Source of the DNA: Oerskovia jenensis
Lineage (GTDB): Bacteria > Actinomycetota > Actinomycetes > Actinomycetales > Cellulomonadaceae
Assembly: GCF_016907235.1 (NCBI RefSeq)
Contig: NZ_JAFBBO010000001.1
Span: 2,852,001-2,916,000, forward strand
Direction: 5' to 3'
Length of the DNA: 64,000 nucleotides
In this document: in pieces, positions 43,112-52,214 of the stretch
Position numbering within the stretch: the first letter of the stretch is position 1
Layout of the letters: each line of letters begins with the position of its first letter
Position numbers and translations under genes: made by a program
The notes under the pieces: model-generated
Databases searched by the model: none
What the model saw: the letters and a program-made list of their open reading frames with translations, nothing else
What the model was told of the DNA's origin: nothing

Positions 43112-43300
43112 CTAGTGGGACATGCGCCGGTGCGGCGGGAGGCGCCGGTCGTGCGCGGCACGGACCAGCTCGACGACCATGAACACGATGATCGACGCGA
43201 CGAGCAGGATCCCGAAGAGCAGGAACCAGTTCGCGGGGCCCGACCCCGTGGGCACGTACACCGCGGCATCGACGCTGCTGGCGAGCATGAGACCGGACAT
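43112..43300 (-). CDS. Small single-TM membrane protein
   Basis: A 62-residue protein with an N-terminal stretch (MSGLMLASSVDAAVYVP), one transmembrane helix (WFLLFGILLVASIIVFMVVELV, residues 24-45) and a basic His/Arg-rich tail (HDRRLPPHRRMSH). AGGAG lies 5 nt before the ATG ending at 43300. No known family. It stands alone between the S9 peptidase and GH1 genes. A GGGAG-A-CTCCC palindrome at 43099-43109 follows the stop. Confidence 0.65.
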   Translation of the reverse strand: MSGLMLASSVDAAVYVPTGSGPANWFLLFGILLVASIIVFMVVELVRAAHDRRLPPHRRMSH

Positions 43301-43398
43301 GTCGACTCCTCGTTGACCGGGAGATCCGGGGCGGAACCCCTCCCTCCCAGGATGCACCCGGACGCCGGGGTTGCACCCGCTGGCCGAGAACCGGGGGT

Positions 43399-43457
43399 GC
43401 CGAGAACGGGGTTGTGGACGTGATGGGCTCCATCACGTCCACAACCCCGTTCTCGGC
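43399..43457. repeat. PAL-B palindrome, copy 4 (after the GH1 gene)
   Basis: Perfect 28-bp arms beginning GCCGAGAACGGGGTTGTGG around GCT, the best copy of the family. It lies 22 bp after the GH1 stop (minus strand). A broken arm (GGCCGAGAACCGGGGG) precedes it at 43382. Confidence 0.9.
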
Positions 43458-43478
43458 CCCGGGTGGCCAGGTGGTTGG

Positions 43479-44648
43479 TCAGTCGTCGAGCGAGATCTCG
43501 CCGCGTGCGACCGACCCGAGCCAGCCGAGGCTCGGCTTGGGGGTGCGCTCGAAGGTCTCCGGGTCCCAGCCGATGAGCCCGAAGGTCGGTGCGAACGAGC
43601 CCCACTCGTAGTTGTCGAGCAGCGACCAGTGGAGGTAGCCGATGAGGGGCAGGCCCGCGTCGACCTCGGCCCGTAGGGCGCGCAGGGCGTCACGCGTGTA
43701 GTCGATGCGGCGCGCGTCGTCGGACGTCGCGATGCCGTTCTCCGAGACGAGCACGGGCAGGCCCGTGATCTCGTGGCCGAGCCGCGCCGCCTCCGCGATC
43801 GCTTGCGGGTAGTACTCCCAGCCGGTGAGGGTCTTCTCGGAGTCCTCCGGAGCGGGCAGGGGCCCGTCGACCGTGATGCGCGTGCGGGTGTACGCCTGGA
43901 CGCCGACGAAGTCGTCGCCGCGCGCGGCCTCGAGGAACACGGTCTCGCGCGGGTAGGCGTACTCCCGCAGGACCTCCTCGGCGCCAGGGTCCGCGAAGAA
44001 CTGCTGCGGGGCCACGGGCCAGCCCACGGGCACCCCGACGGTGCGCACGAGCTCGACCGCTCGGCGGTGCGCCGCGATGAGGTTCTCGGTCGCGACGGGG
44101 TCCGGCGCGTGCATGGTGCCTGCCTGGAGCTGCTCCTTGCCCTTGGCGGCGGTGATCATCATGGCGAGGATGTTGGGCTCGTTGATCGTGAAGACGTGCG
44201 AGGCCGAGTCCAGCAGCGGCAGCACGCGCTCGACGTAGCGGGCGAAGCGCTCGACCGAGCGCGGGTCGGTCCACCCGCCGTCCTCGGCGAACCACCGGGG
44301 CGACGTGAAGTGGTGCAACGTGATCAGCGGCGTGACGCCGTGGTCGAGGCAGCACTGGACCATGCGGCCGTAGTGGTCGAGCTCGGCCCGCGAGAACATG
44401 CCCTCGGCCGGCTCGATGCGCGCCCACTCGATCGAGAAGCGGTACGAGGTGAGCCCGGACTCGGCCAGGAGCCGGATGTCCTCGGCGTAGCGGTGGTAGC
44501 TGTCGGCGGCGTCGCCCGACGGCTCGGCGAGGGTCGAGTCGGTCGCGACCTCGCGTGCCCACCAGTCGCTGTTGACGTTGTTGCCCTCGATCTGGTGGGC
44601 GGCCGTCGAGGCGCCCCAGGCGAAGGGCTCGGGGAAGGTGAGAGGCAT
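43479..44648 (-). CDS. GH1 family beta-glucosidase
   Basis: A 389-residue glycoside hydrolase family 1 enzyme with an N-terminal FAWGASTAAHQIEG motif, acid/base Glu157 in FTINEPN and nucleophile Glu303 in LVSENGIA, and the late GYLHWSLLDNYEW motif near 344. No signal peptide: it acts on imported sugars in the cytosol. It is shorter than typical GH1 enzymes (about 450). Last gene of the ABC transporter operon; likely splits short beta-gluco-oligosaccharides. GGAGAA precedes the ATG ending at 44648. Confidence 0.92.
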   Translation of the reverse strand: MPLTFPEPFAWGASTAAHQIEGNNVNSDWWAREVATDSTLAEPSGDAADSYHRYAEDIRLLAESGLTSYRFSIEWARIEPAEGMFSRAELDHYGRMVQCCLDHGVTPLITLHHFTSPRWFAEDGGWTDPRSVERFARYVERVLPLLDSASHVFTINEPNILAMMITAAKGKEQLQAGTMHAPDPVATENLIAAHRRAVELVRTVGVPVGWPVAPQQFFADPGAEEVLREYAYPRETVFLEAARGDDFVGVQAYTRTRITVDGPLPAPEDSEKTLTGWEYYPQAIAEAARLGHEITGLPVLVSENGIATSDDARRIDYTRDALRALRAEVDAGLPLIGYLHWSLLDNYEWGSFAPTFGLIGWDPETFERTPKPSLGWLGSVARGEISLDD

Positions 44649-44658
44649 GGGGGTTCTC

Positions 44659-45549
44659 CTACTTGATGCCGGTCATGGCGATGCCCTGCACGAAGTAGCG
44701 CTGCAGGAACAGGAAGAGGATCAGGATCGGGGTCACGACGAGCACCGAGCCGGCCATCAGCAGGCCGTAGTAGGTGCCGTTGGAGCCGACCGAGTAGAGC
44801 GAGAGCGCGACCGGGAGCGTGTACATGTTCTCGGTCTGCGCGACGACGAGCGGCCACAGGAAGTTGTTCCACGAACCGAGGAACGTGAGGATGCTCAGCG
44901 TCGCGAGCGGCGGCCCGCACTGGGGCAGGACGATCCTGAAGAAGATGCGGAACTCGCCCGCGCCGTCGATCCGGGCGGCCTCGATGAGCGCGTCGGGGAT
45001 CCCGAGGATGAACTGGCGCATGAGGAACACGCCGAGCGGTCCCGCGAGGAACGGCAGGACGAGCGCCGGGTAGGTGTTGACCAGACCCATGTTCGACACG
45101 AGGACGAACATCGGGACGAGCGTCACGACGCCCGGGACCATGAGGGTCAGCATGACGAGCGCGAAGAGGATCTTCTTGCCCGGGAACCGCATCTTGGCCA
45201 GCGCGTACCCGACCATCGAGCAGAAGACGATGTTGCCGAGCACGACCGCGACGGCCACGACGATCGAGTTGGTGAAGAACTGCCCGTAGTTGAGCTGGGA
45301 CAGCCACTTCTCGTAGTTCTCGAGCGTGGGGTTCTCGGGCCACCACGTGATGGGGCGCTGGAGGAGCTCGCCCTGCGTCTTGAAGCTGCCGAGCAGCATC
45401 CAGATGAACGGCATGAGCGTCAGCAGGAGCCCGACGACGAGCGCGGTGTACGTGGCGCCGCGCGACCAGCGGATCGGACGGCGGGGTGGGCGCGGCGTCG
45501 GGCTCGTGCTGGTCGGCGCCGGGGCGACCTTCGAGGACGTGAGGGACAT
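44659..45549 (-). CDS. Carbohydrate ABC transporter permease (MalG type)
   Basis: A 296-residue permease with six membrane helices after a 30-residue Pro-rich N-terminus. The EAA loop reads PDALIEAARIDGAGEFRIFFRIVLPQCGP near 190-217, and the C-terminus QRYFVQGIAMTGIK is typical of CUT1 MalG-like permeases. Works with the MalF-like gene 2 bp upstream and the binding protein. No ATPase gene is in the operon, so a shared MsmK-type ATPase is likely. Confidence 0.9.
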   Translation of the reverse strand: MSLTSSKVAPAPTSTSPTPRPPRRPIRWSRGATYTALVVGLLLTLMPFIWMLLGSFKTQGELLQRPITWWPENPTLENYEKWLSQLNYGQFFTNSIVVAVAVVLGNIVFCSMVGYALAKMRFPGKKILFALVMLTLMVPGVVTLVPMFVLVSNMGLVNTYPALVLPFLAGPLGVFLMRQFILGIPDALIEAARIDGAGEFRIFFRIVLPQCGPPLATLSILTFLGSWNNFLWPLVVAQTENMYTLPVALSLYSVGSNGTYYGLLMAGSVLVVTPILILFLFLQRYFVQGIAMTGIK

Positions 45550-45550
45550 G

Positions 45551-46474
45551 TCAATCCTCCTTCGACCGCAGCAGGCGGAACTGGACTGCCGCGAGGGCCG
45601 CGATCAGCGCGAAGAGCACGTACGCCGCCGCGGAGGCGAACGCGTAGTTGCCGTAGCCGAACTGGTTGTAGACGTAGTAGCTGATCGTCAGCGTGGAGTT
45701 GACCGGCCCGCCCTTGGTCATGACGAACGGCTCCTCGAACACCTGGAGGAAGCCGACGGACAGCAGGACCGCGCCGAGCAGCAGCGTGGGGCGCATGAGG
45801 GGCACGGTCATGGAGCGGAAGCGGCGCCAGGCGCCGGCGCCGTCGACCTCGGCCGCCTCGTAGACGTCCCGCGGGATGGCCTGGAGGCCGGCGAGGAAGA
45901 TGATCATGAGCGTGCCCATGTTGCGCCAGGCGGCCATGACGATGATCGAGGGCATGGCCCACGTGCTGTCGTTGAGCCAGTCGGGGCCGTTGATGCCGAC
46001 CCAGCCGAGCACGGTGTTGACGAGGCCGGAGTCCTGGAGGATGAACCGCCAGACGACCGCCACGGCGACGATCGAGGTCACGACGGGGGTGTAGAACCCG
46101 ACGCGGAAGACGCTGCGGAACTTCTCGATGCCCGAGTTGAGGGCGACGGCCAGGGCGAGGCCCAGCGCCATCGTCAGCGGGATGCCGACGACCACGAAGA
46201 AGAACGTGTTGACGAGCGCCTTGCGGAAGAGCTCGTCCTGGAAGACCTGGGCGAAGTTGTCGAGTCCGACGAAGTTCACCGCGAAGGGGGTCTTGATGTC
46301 ACGGATCGTGAGATCCGAGAACGACATGCCGAACGACGCGAGCAACGGTCCCAGCATGAAGACCGAGAAGACTGCGACGAACGGCAGCGCGAACAGCCAG
46401 GCGACGACGGCTTGACGTCGCCGGTGGACGGCGCCGACCGAACGTCGGCGCCGCCCCTCGGTGGTCGTTGTCAT
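45551..46474 (-). CDS. Carbohydrate ABC transporter permease (MalF type)
   Basis: A 307-residue permease with six helices. The EAA loop reads PRDVYEAAEVDGAGAWRRFRSMTVPLMRP near 209-237. A basic N-terminus (RRRRSVGAVHRRRQ) precedes helix 1. CUT1 family partner of the MalG-type permease. ATG ending at 46474, 10 bp after the binding-protein gene. Confidence 0.9.
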   Translation of the reverse strand: MTTTTEGRRRRSVGAVHRRRQAVVAWLFALPFVAVFSVFMLGPLLASFGMSFSDLTIRDIKTPFAVNFVGLDNFAQVFQDELFRKALVNTFFFVVVGIPLTMALGLALAVALNSGIEKFRSVFRVGFYTPVVTSIVAVAVVWRFILQDSGLVNTVLGWVGINGPDWLNDSTWAMPSIIVMAAWRNMGTLMIIFLAGLQAIPRDVYEAAEVDGAGAWRRFRSMTVPLMRPTLLLGAVLLSVGFLQVFEEPFVMTKGGPVNSTLTISYYVYNQFGYGNYAFASAAAYVLFALIAALAAVQFRLLRSKED

Positions 46475-46483
46475 GGCGGGGAC

Positions 46484-47770
46484 TTACCAGCCGAGCCCGA
46501 GCGTGTCGGCCTTGGCCTGGATCGTCTTCGCCGCGTCCTCGGACGTGACCTGACCGTTCGCGACCTTCTCGGCCTCGGTCTCGATCGTGGCCGAGAGCTC
46601 GTCCCAGCTCGGGACGGTCGGCGGGGCGATCGTGTTCTTGAGCTGCTCCTGGAGGACCTGGGTGCGCGGGTTGGACGTCAGGGCCTCGTCGTCCCAGGCG
46701 CTGTTGACGGCCGGGAGGTCGTTCGTCGCGGCGTACCACTCCTGCTGCGTCTCGGGCTCGGCGAGCCAGCGGACGAGCTTCCAGGCGCCGTCGGCGTTCT
46801 TGGCCTCGTTGAAGACGCCGAGGTGCGCACCGCCGATGTACGAGTCGTTGTTCGTGGTCCCGGCGGGCACGGGCACCGTCGCGACGTTCTGCTCGACCCA
46901 GTCCTCGCCCTGCATGTCGGCGAGGACGTTGACCATCCACGGCCCGGAGACGAAGGCCGGGTCGGACCCGTCCACGAACGCGCTGTTCTGCGTGTCGCCG
47001 TAGCCTGCGAGGGGGGACAGGCCCTCGGTGAAGAACGAGGCGTAGTAGTCGAGCGCGTCGATCATCGCCTGGTTGTCCAGGTCGTAGGCGTCACCGGCCT
47101 CGTTGAAGATCGAGCCGCCCGCCTGCGAGTAGAACGGGAGGATGACCTGCGTCGAGTCCTCTGCGTCACCCATGGGGAGCTGGAGGCCGTACGTGGAACC
47201 GTTGGTCTTCATGGCCTGCGCGAAGGCGGTGAGCTCGTCCCAGGTCGTGGGAGCAGCCACACCGGCGGCCTGCGCGAGGTCCGAGCGGTAGTACATGACA
47301 CGGGTCTCGACGTACCACGGCACGCCGTACTCGACGCCGTCCGCGACGGTCGAGGCGGCGGCGCCCTCGACGAAGTCGGCGCTGTCGACGAGCCCGTCCG
47401 GGACGGGCGCGAGGCCCCCGGTGGAGACCATCGTCGGCATGAAGGACGTGCCGATCATGATCGCGTCGGGCACGGTGCCGGCGGCGACGGCCGTCTGGAA
47501 CTTCGTCATGACGTCGGCCCACGGGATGGTGGTGACCTGGACCTTCGCGTCGGGGTTCTCGTCGGTGAAGCCCTTGACGAAGTCAGGGAGCTTCTCGCCT
47601 TCCTCGCCCATCGCCCAGACGGAGATGTCGCCCTTCGCGGGCGAGTCGTCCACCGTCGTGCTGGACGAGGCGCCGGGCTTCTCTGCCGACCCTTCGTCCG
47701 CGCGCCCACAGGCGGTCAGGGCCAGGAGTCCGACGATGCCGACGGCGACCGCCTTGCGTCCGAGCTTCAT
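46484..47770 (-). CDS. Sugar ABC transporter substrate-binding lipoprotein
   Basis: A 428-residue extracellular binding protein (CUT1 type) with a signal helix and lipobox LLALTAC near residue 21. The mature part starts after an Ser/Thr/Asp spacer: ISVWAMGEEGEKLPDFVKGFTDENP near 50, TIPWADVMTKFQTAVAAGTVPDAIMIG near 80, and a C-terminal WDELSATIETEAEKVANGQVTSEDAAKTIQAKAD. Presumed ligand is a beta-gluco-oligosaccharide from the operon context. GAGGAGGA precedes the ATG ending at 47770. Confidence 0.92.
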   Translation of the reverse strand: MKLGRKAVAVGIVGLLALTACGRADEGSAEKPGASSSTTVDDSPAKGDISVWAMGEEGEKLPDFVKGFTDENPDAKVQVTTIPWADVMTKFQTAVAAGTVPDAIMIGTSFMPTMVSTGGLAPVPDGLVDSADFVEGAAASTVADGVEYGVPWYVETRVMYYRSDLAQAAGVAAPTTWDELTAFAQAMKTNGSTYGLQLPMGDAEDSTQVILPFYSQAGGSIFNEAGDAYDLDNQAMIDALDYYASFFTEGLSPLAGYGDTQNSAFVDGSDPAFVSGPWMVNVLADMQGEDWVEQNVATVPVPAGTTNNDSYIGGAHLGVFNEAKNADGAWKLVRWLAEPETQQEWYAATNDLPAVNSAWDDEALTSNPRTQVLQEQLKNTIAPPTVPSWDELSATIETEAEKVANGQVTSEDAAKTIQAKADTLGLGW

Positions 47771-47793
47771 GAGCAATCCTCCTCATCGAGTGT

Positions 47794-47814
47794 TCGGCTC
47801 GATCTCTGAGCCGA
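47794..47814. promoter_or_regulatory. Inverted repeat before the sugar-transport operon
   Basis: TCGGCTC-GATCTCT-GAGCCGA, perfect 7-bp arms, between the binding-protein start and a likely -10 (TATGGT near 47829 on the minus strand). A plausible operator for the divergent TetR regulator. Confidence 0.45.
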
Positions 47815-47909
47815 TGCGAAACTACCATAGCGTGCGCTCGGTTAGTCTTTTCCCAGGGATGTCCGGCCGCTACCGTGGATACCGACAAATCCTGACGAAG
47901 GAGACAGTG

Positions 47910-48731
47910 ATGATCGAGAACGGTCCTGGCACGCGCACCGCTGACCCTGCCGACACGGCAGCGACCCCGAAGACCGCGACGGAGAGCCCGGCGCGGACCG
48001 CGCCCACGAGCAAGAACCAGGGCAAGAACCAGGGCAAGGCCGAGGGCAAGAACCAGGGCAAGGCCGAGGGCAAGAACCAGGGCAAGGCCGAGGGCAAGCG
48101 GCCCGACGGCCGCCTCGTCCGGGGCGAGCAGCGCCGGCGCGAGATCCTGCGCACGGCCGTCGAGGTCTTCGGCGAGCAGGGCTTCCGCGGCAGCTCGCTG
48201 CGCGAGATCGCCGCGCGGGTCGGGATCTCCGAGGCCGGGCTGCTGCACCACTTCGGGAGCAAGGCCGGACTCCTGACGGCGACCATCGAGGAGCGCGACC
48301 GGCGCGACCTCGAGCGCCGCACGCAGGAGGAGACCGAGGGTGCGACCCTCCTGGCCACCATCCGGGACCAGGTCCGTCGCAACGCCGAGACGCCGGGGCT
48401 CGTCGGTCTGCACGTCGTCGTCGCGGCCGAGGCCACCGACCCCACCCACCCCGCGCACGCGGTCGTGCGGGACCGCTACCGAGCGCTGCGCCATCAGGAC
48501 GACACCCGGTTCCACGACGCGATCGATCGCGGTGAGCTGCGCCCCGAGGTCGACCCCCAGGCGATCGGGCAGCTCTTCTCCGCAGTCATGGACGGCCTGC
48601 AGCTCCAGTGGCTGCTCGACCCCGAGAACGTCGACATGGTCGCCCTCTTCGACCACTTCGTCGCGCTGCTCCAGCCGGAGCAGGGCGCGCCCCCCGCCCC
48701 CGCCCCCCTCATCGAGCAGGAGTCCACGTGA
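47910..48731 (+). CDS. TetR-family regulator with a lysine-rich tandem-repeat N-terminus
   Basis: A 273-residue regulator. The TetR helix-turn-helix lies at residues about 72-120 (RREILRTAVEVFGEQGFRGSSLREIAARVGISEAGLLHHFGSKAGLL), followed by an all-helical ligand/dimer domain. The first 65 residues are not TetR-like: residues 35-62 are GKNQGKAE-type repeats encoded by a 24-bp tandem repeat, giving a strong positive charge that may aid DNA binding. AAGGAG precedes the ATG at 47910. Divergent from the transport operon and overlapping the phosphorylase gene, it is the likely local repressor. Confidence 0.85.
   Translation: MIENGPGTRTADPADTAATPKTATESPARTAPTSKNQGKNQGKAEGKNQGKAEGKNQGKAEGKRPDGRLVRGEQRRREILRTAVEVFGEQGFRGSSLREIAARVGISEAGLLHHFGSKAGLLTATIEERDRRDLERRTQEETEGATLLATIRDQVRRNAETPGLVGLHVVVAAEATDPTHPAHAVVRDRYRALRHQDDTRFHDAIDRGELRPEVDPQAIGQLFSAVMDGLQLQWLLDPENVDMVALFDHFVALLQPEQGAPPAPAPLIEQEST
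48012..48095 (+). repeat. 24-bp tandem repeat in the TetR gene
   Basis: One 12-bp half unit (AAGAACCAGGGC) then three perfect 24-bp units (AAGAACCAGGGC + AAGGCCGAGGGC). Unit length is a multiple of three, so copy-number change would keep the frame. Confidence 0.9.
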
Positions 48732-51700
48732 CCAGCACCGCCACGACCACCGCCCTCGCCGGCGCGACGCTCACCTCGGCCGAGATGACCGTCGAGCTCA
48801 CGGAGGGCGGTGACGTGCGTGCCGTCCGGACCGGCGGGCTGCTCGTCAACCAGTACCTCCCCGGAGAGCACGACCGCATGCCCGGAGGTGTCCTCCTGCG
48901 CGCGACCCGCGCGGACGGCACGGTCGAGGTCGCCCACCTCACGGGCTCGGCTCCCGCGGTCACGGACGTCGAGACGGGCGTCGACCGCGTCGTGTGGTCC
49001 GGTCGAGCGCTCGGGCTGACCACGTGCGTCGAGCTGACCGTGGCGGACCGGACGCTCGTGTGGCGCGTCGACCTCACGGCCGGCCCGGACGTCGACGAGC
49101 GCATCGTGTACGACGTCGTGCACCTGCAGGACCTCGCCCTGGCGCCCCCCGCGGCAGCGCTGTCGAGCGAGGCGTACGTCTGCCAGTACCTGCTGCACCG
49201 GGCGCTCACGCACCCCACCGTGGGCAGCGTCCTCGTCAGCCGCCAGACCATGTCCGCGCTGCCGCGCCTGCCGCTCGCCGTCACCTTCCTCGTCGAGGGG
49301 GCCGCGTCCCACCTCACGGACTCGCTGCAGGTCTTCACCCCGCAGGCCCGTCACGACGGCGCCCCGCACGGGCTGCTCGGCCCCGTCACCTCGGGCGTGC
49401 TGCAGTACGAGTACGCGATGCAGACGCTCGTCTCGCGGCCGCTGGACCTCTCGAGCGGCGCGGCCCAGGTCCACGCGGTCACCGTCGTCGACCTCGACGC
49501 CCGCGGCCCGCTCGCGGCCCACGTCGACGAGGTGGACCGGTGGGCCGCGGCCGCCGTCGCCGTCGCCGCGCAGGAGCGCGACGCGCGGCCCCTGCCCACG
49601 ACCGGCTCGGTGCTCCGGGACGCCCCGCTGCTGGCCGGCGACGCGCTCGACGAGTCCGACCTGCTCGCGGCGCTCGACCTCGGCGTCGACGCGGTCCTGC
49701 TCCCGGAGCGCGACGCCGACGGCACGCTGCTCTCGTTCTTCACGCCCGGCGGGTCGCACGTCGTCGACGGGCGCAAGGAGACCCTGACGGAACGGTCGCA
49801 CGGGCACGTCCTCAAGGCCGGGGACGACGTCCTGCCCACCGACGAGGTCCTGTCCGTGACCGCGTTCGCTCCCGGGGTGTTCGCGTCGCACGTGGTCCTC
49901 GGCAACACCACCGCCAACCGCCTCACGACGGTCCACCGGCACCACCTCAACCTGCTGCGCAGCAGCGGGCTGCGCGTCCTCGTCGACGACGGCTCGGGCG
50001 CGCACCTGCTCGGGGTGCCCTCGGCCCTCGTGCTCGACGTCGGTGGCGTGCGCTGGGTGTACGAGACGCCCGTCGGCCGCATCGACGTGCGGACCGTGGC
50101 CCACCACCGTCTCGACCGCCTCGACGTGAGGGTGCGGTGCGAGCGCGCGCTGCGCGTCACGGCCACCCTCGAGCTCGACGACGAGGCCGGCGGCTGGGAA
50201 GCCGAGCGGGCGTCCGAGCGCGCGGTCCTGCTGCGTCCGGTCGCGGGCGGCGACGTCGACGGTCACTACCCGGACCTTCGCTACGCGCTCACCTCGACCG
50301 CGCCGGTCTCCCTCGACGGCGCCCCGACGGACCGGATGACCAGCACCACGGACACCGGCGTGCTGACCGTCGCGATCGCAGGCTCGCTGCACGGTGACGC
50401 CGGTGCCCTCGAGCTCCTCGCTCCCGAGCACGACCCCCTCGGCGACCTCGAGGCCACGCTCGCGGGACACCTGGAGACCGTGCGCGGCCTCGTCCGCGGT
50501 CTGCGGTTCCAGCCCCACGCCGAGGTCCAGACGCAGGAGCTCGACCTCCTCGTGCCGTGGTACGCGCACGACGCGCTGATCCACTTCCTGGTCCCGCACG
50601 GGCTCGAGCAGTACTCGGGCGCGGCGTGGGGGACCCGCGACGTGTGCCAGGGCCCGCTCGAGCTGGCGCTCGCGGGGGGCCGTGAGGACATCGCCCGGCA
50701 GATCGTCCTGCGGGTCCTCGCCCACCAGCACACCTGGGGCGGGTTCCCGCAGTGGTTCATGTTCGACGCGTACGCCGAGCGGTACAACGACTCGTCGCAC
50801 GGCGACATCGTCGTGTGGCCGCTCTTCGCGCTCGCCCAGTACCTCGAGGCGAGCGGCGACCTGGCGATCCTCGACGAGGCGGTTCCCTTCTGGGACCACG
50901 CGCACCGCCGACCCGCGGACGCCGGCCCGGACGCCGCCGCGACCGTGCTCGACCACGTCGTCCGGATCCTCGACCACCTCGAGACCGACCTCCTGCCGGG
51001 CACGTCGCTGCCCGCCTACGGCGAGGGCGACTGGGACGACACCCTCCAGCCGGCCGACCCCCGGATGCGCACCAACCTGGCCTCGACGTGGACGTCGGCG
51101 CTGCTGGTGCAGGCGGCCGCGCTCCTGGCCCGCACCACGACGGGCCGCGAGGACCTGGCTCCGCTCTCGGCCCGCGCCGCGACCCTCGCGTCCTCGGTGC
51201 GTGCCGATCTGCGCGAGCGTGCGCTCGTCGACGGCGTCATGGCGGGGTACGTGCGGCACGGCGACCAGGGCGACGAGCTCGTCATCCACCCGCGGGACAC
51301 CAGCACGGGGATGCGCTACCGGCTCATCCCGATGAACCAGTCGATCATCGCGGGCATCCTCACCCCCACCGAGGCAGAGGAGCACGAACGCCTCATCCTC
51401 GAGCACCTGCACTTCCCCGACGGGGTACGGCTCATGGACCACCCCGCCGCGTTCGACGAGGGGATCCCGCACACGTTCCAGCGGGCCGAGCAGGCGGCGA
51501 ACGTCGGGCGCGAGGTGGGCCTGATGTACGTCCACGCGCACATCCGCTACGCCGAGGCCCTCGCCGCGCTGGGTCGCGCGCGGACGCTCGACGAGCTGCT
51601 CCGCATCAGCCCGTTCGACCTCGGGGACCGCATCGCTCACGCCGCCCCGCGTCAGCGCAACGCCTACTTCTCGTCGAGCGACGCGGACTTCCCCGACCGG

Positions 51701-52108
51701 GCGAGCTTCGCGCGCGACTTCGACGGGCTCCGTGACGGGTCGGTCGGCGTGCGGGGTGGATGGCGCGTCTACTCGAGCGGGCCGGGGATCTACCTGCGCC
51801 AGCTCGTCCAGGGCGTCCTCGGTCTCACCGAGCAGGCGGGCGCGCTCGTCGTCGACCCCGTGCTGCCCGCGAGGGCCGACGGGCTCACGGTCGACCTCGA
51901 GCTCGGGGGCCGGGCGCGCACCGTCGTGTTCCGGATCGGTGCCGAGGGGACCGGTGTGCAGGTCCGTGCAGGCTCGGGTCCGGACCACCTCGTGATCGTG
52001 CCCGCCACCCCCCGGTCCGGTGACTACCGCGAGCGCGGTGTCGTCGTCGCGCCGGGTGACCTCGGCGACGCACCTCTGGTCGAGATCACGGTGCCCGCCG
52101 GCTCGTAG
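48728..52108 (+). CDS. GH94 family glycoside phosphorylase, probable 1,2-beta-oligoglucan phosphorylase
   Basis: A 1126-residue GH94-type enzyme. The N-terminal half is a beta-sandwich (GGLLVNQYLPGEHDRMPGGVLLR near 37). The catalytic (alpha/alpha)6 barrel holds QYSGAAWGTRDVCQGPLE near 637, TWGGFPQWFMFD near 669, and GEGDWDDTL near 765-772, matching the DWND acid motif of cellobiose phosphorylases. It is far longer than cellobiose phosphorylase (about 800) and close to the 1,100-residue 1,2-beta-oligoglucan phosphorylases, whose loci also carry an ABC importer and a beta-glucosidase. It would release glucose 1-phosphate in the cytosol. GTG overlaps the TetR stop. Confidence 0.75.
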   Translation: MTSTATTTALAGATLTSAEMTVELTEGGDVRAVRTGGLLVNQYLPGEHDRMPGGVLLRATRADGTVEVAHLTGSAPAVTDVETGVDRVVWSGRALGLTTCVELTVADRTLVWRVDLTAGPDVDERIVYDVVHLQDLALAPPAAALSSEAYVCQYLLHRALTHPTVGSVLVSRQTMSALPRLPLAVTFLVEGAASHLTDSLQVFTPQARHDGAPHGLLGPVTSGVLQYEYAMQTLVSRPLDLSSGAAQVHAVTVVDLDARGPLAAHVDEVDRWAAAAVAVAAQERDARPLPTTGSVLRDAPLLAGDALDESDLLAALDLGVDAVLLPERDADGTLLSFFTPGGSHVVDGRKETLTERSHGHVLKAGDDVLPTDEVLSVTAFAPGVFASHVVLGNTTANRLTTVHRHHLNLLRSSGLRVLVDDGSGAHLLGVPSALVLDVGGVRWVYETPVGRIDVRTVAHHRLDRLDVRVRCERALRVTATLELDDEAGGWEAERASERAVLLRPVAGGDVDGHYPDLRYALTSTAPVSLDGAPTDRMTSTTDTGVLTVAIAGSLHGDAGALELLAPEHDPLGDLEATLAGHLETVRGLVRGLRFQPHAEVQTQELDLLVPWYAHDALIHFLVPHGLEQYSGAAWGTRDVCQGPLELALAGGREDIARQIVLRVLAHQHTWGGFPQWFMFDAYAERYNDSSHGDIVVWPLFALAQYLEASGDLAILDEAVPFWDHAHRRPADAGPDAAATVLDHVVRILDHLETDLLPGTSLPAYGEGDWDDTLQPADPRMRTNLASTWTSALLVQAAALLARTTTGREDLAPLSARAATLASSVRADLRERALVDGVMAGYVRHGDQGDELVIHPRDTSTGMRYRLIPMNQSIIAGILTPTEAEEHERLILEHLHFPDGVRLMDHPAAFDEGIPHTFQRAEQAANVGREVGLMYVHAHIRYAEALAALGRARTLDELLRISPFDLGDRIAHAAPRQRNAYFSSSDADFPDRASFARDFDGLRDGSVGVRGGWRVYSSGPGIYLRQLVQGVLGLTEQAGALVVDPVLPARADGLTVDLELGGRARTVVFRIGAEGTGVQVRAGSGPDHLVIVPATPRSGDYRERGVVVAPGDLGDAPLVEITVPAGS

Positions 52109-52139
52109 CCCCGCCGCGCTGCGCCCGCGTGCCCGCTGT

Positions 52140-52194
52140 CGAGAACGAGGTCGAGGTCGTCCTGGGATCCAGGACGACCTCCACCTCGTTCTCG
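52140..52194. repeat. PAL-B palindrome, copy 5 (convergent gene ends)
   Basis: 25 of 26 arm positions pair, arms CGAGAACGAGGTCGAGGTCG..., loop GAT. Between the GH94 gene and the converging alpha/beta hydrolase gene; likely bidirectional terminator. Confidence 0.88.
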
Positions 52195-52214
52195 CCAGTC
52201 GCCAGCCGGGCCGC

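Noticed and set aside
48494-51988. 1164-codon minus-strand open frame opposite the GH94 gene
   Set aside because: Low-complexity antisense of a clearly conserved gene; no family motif.
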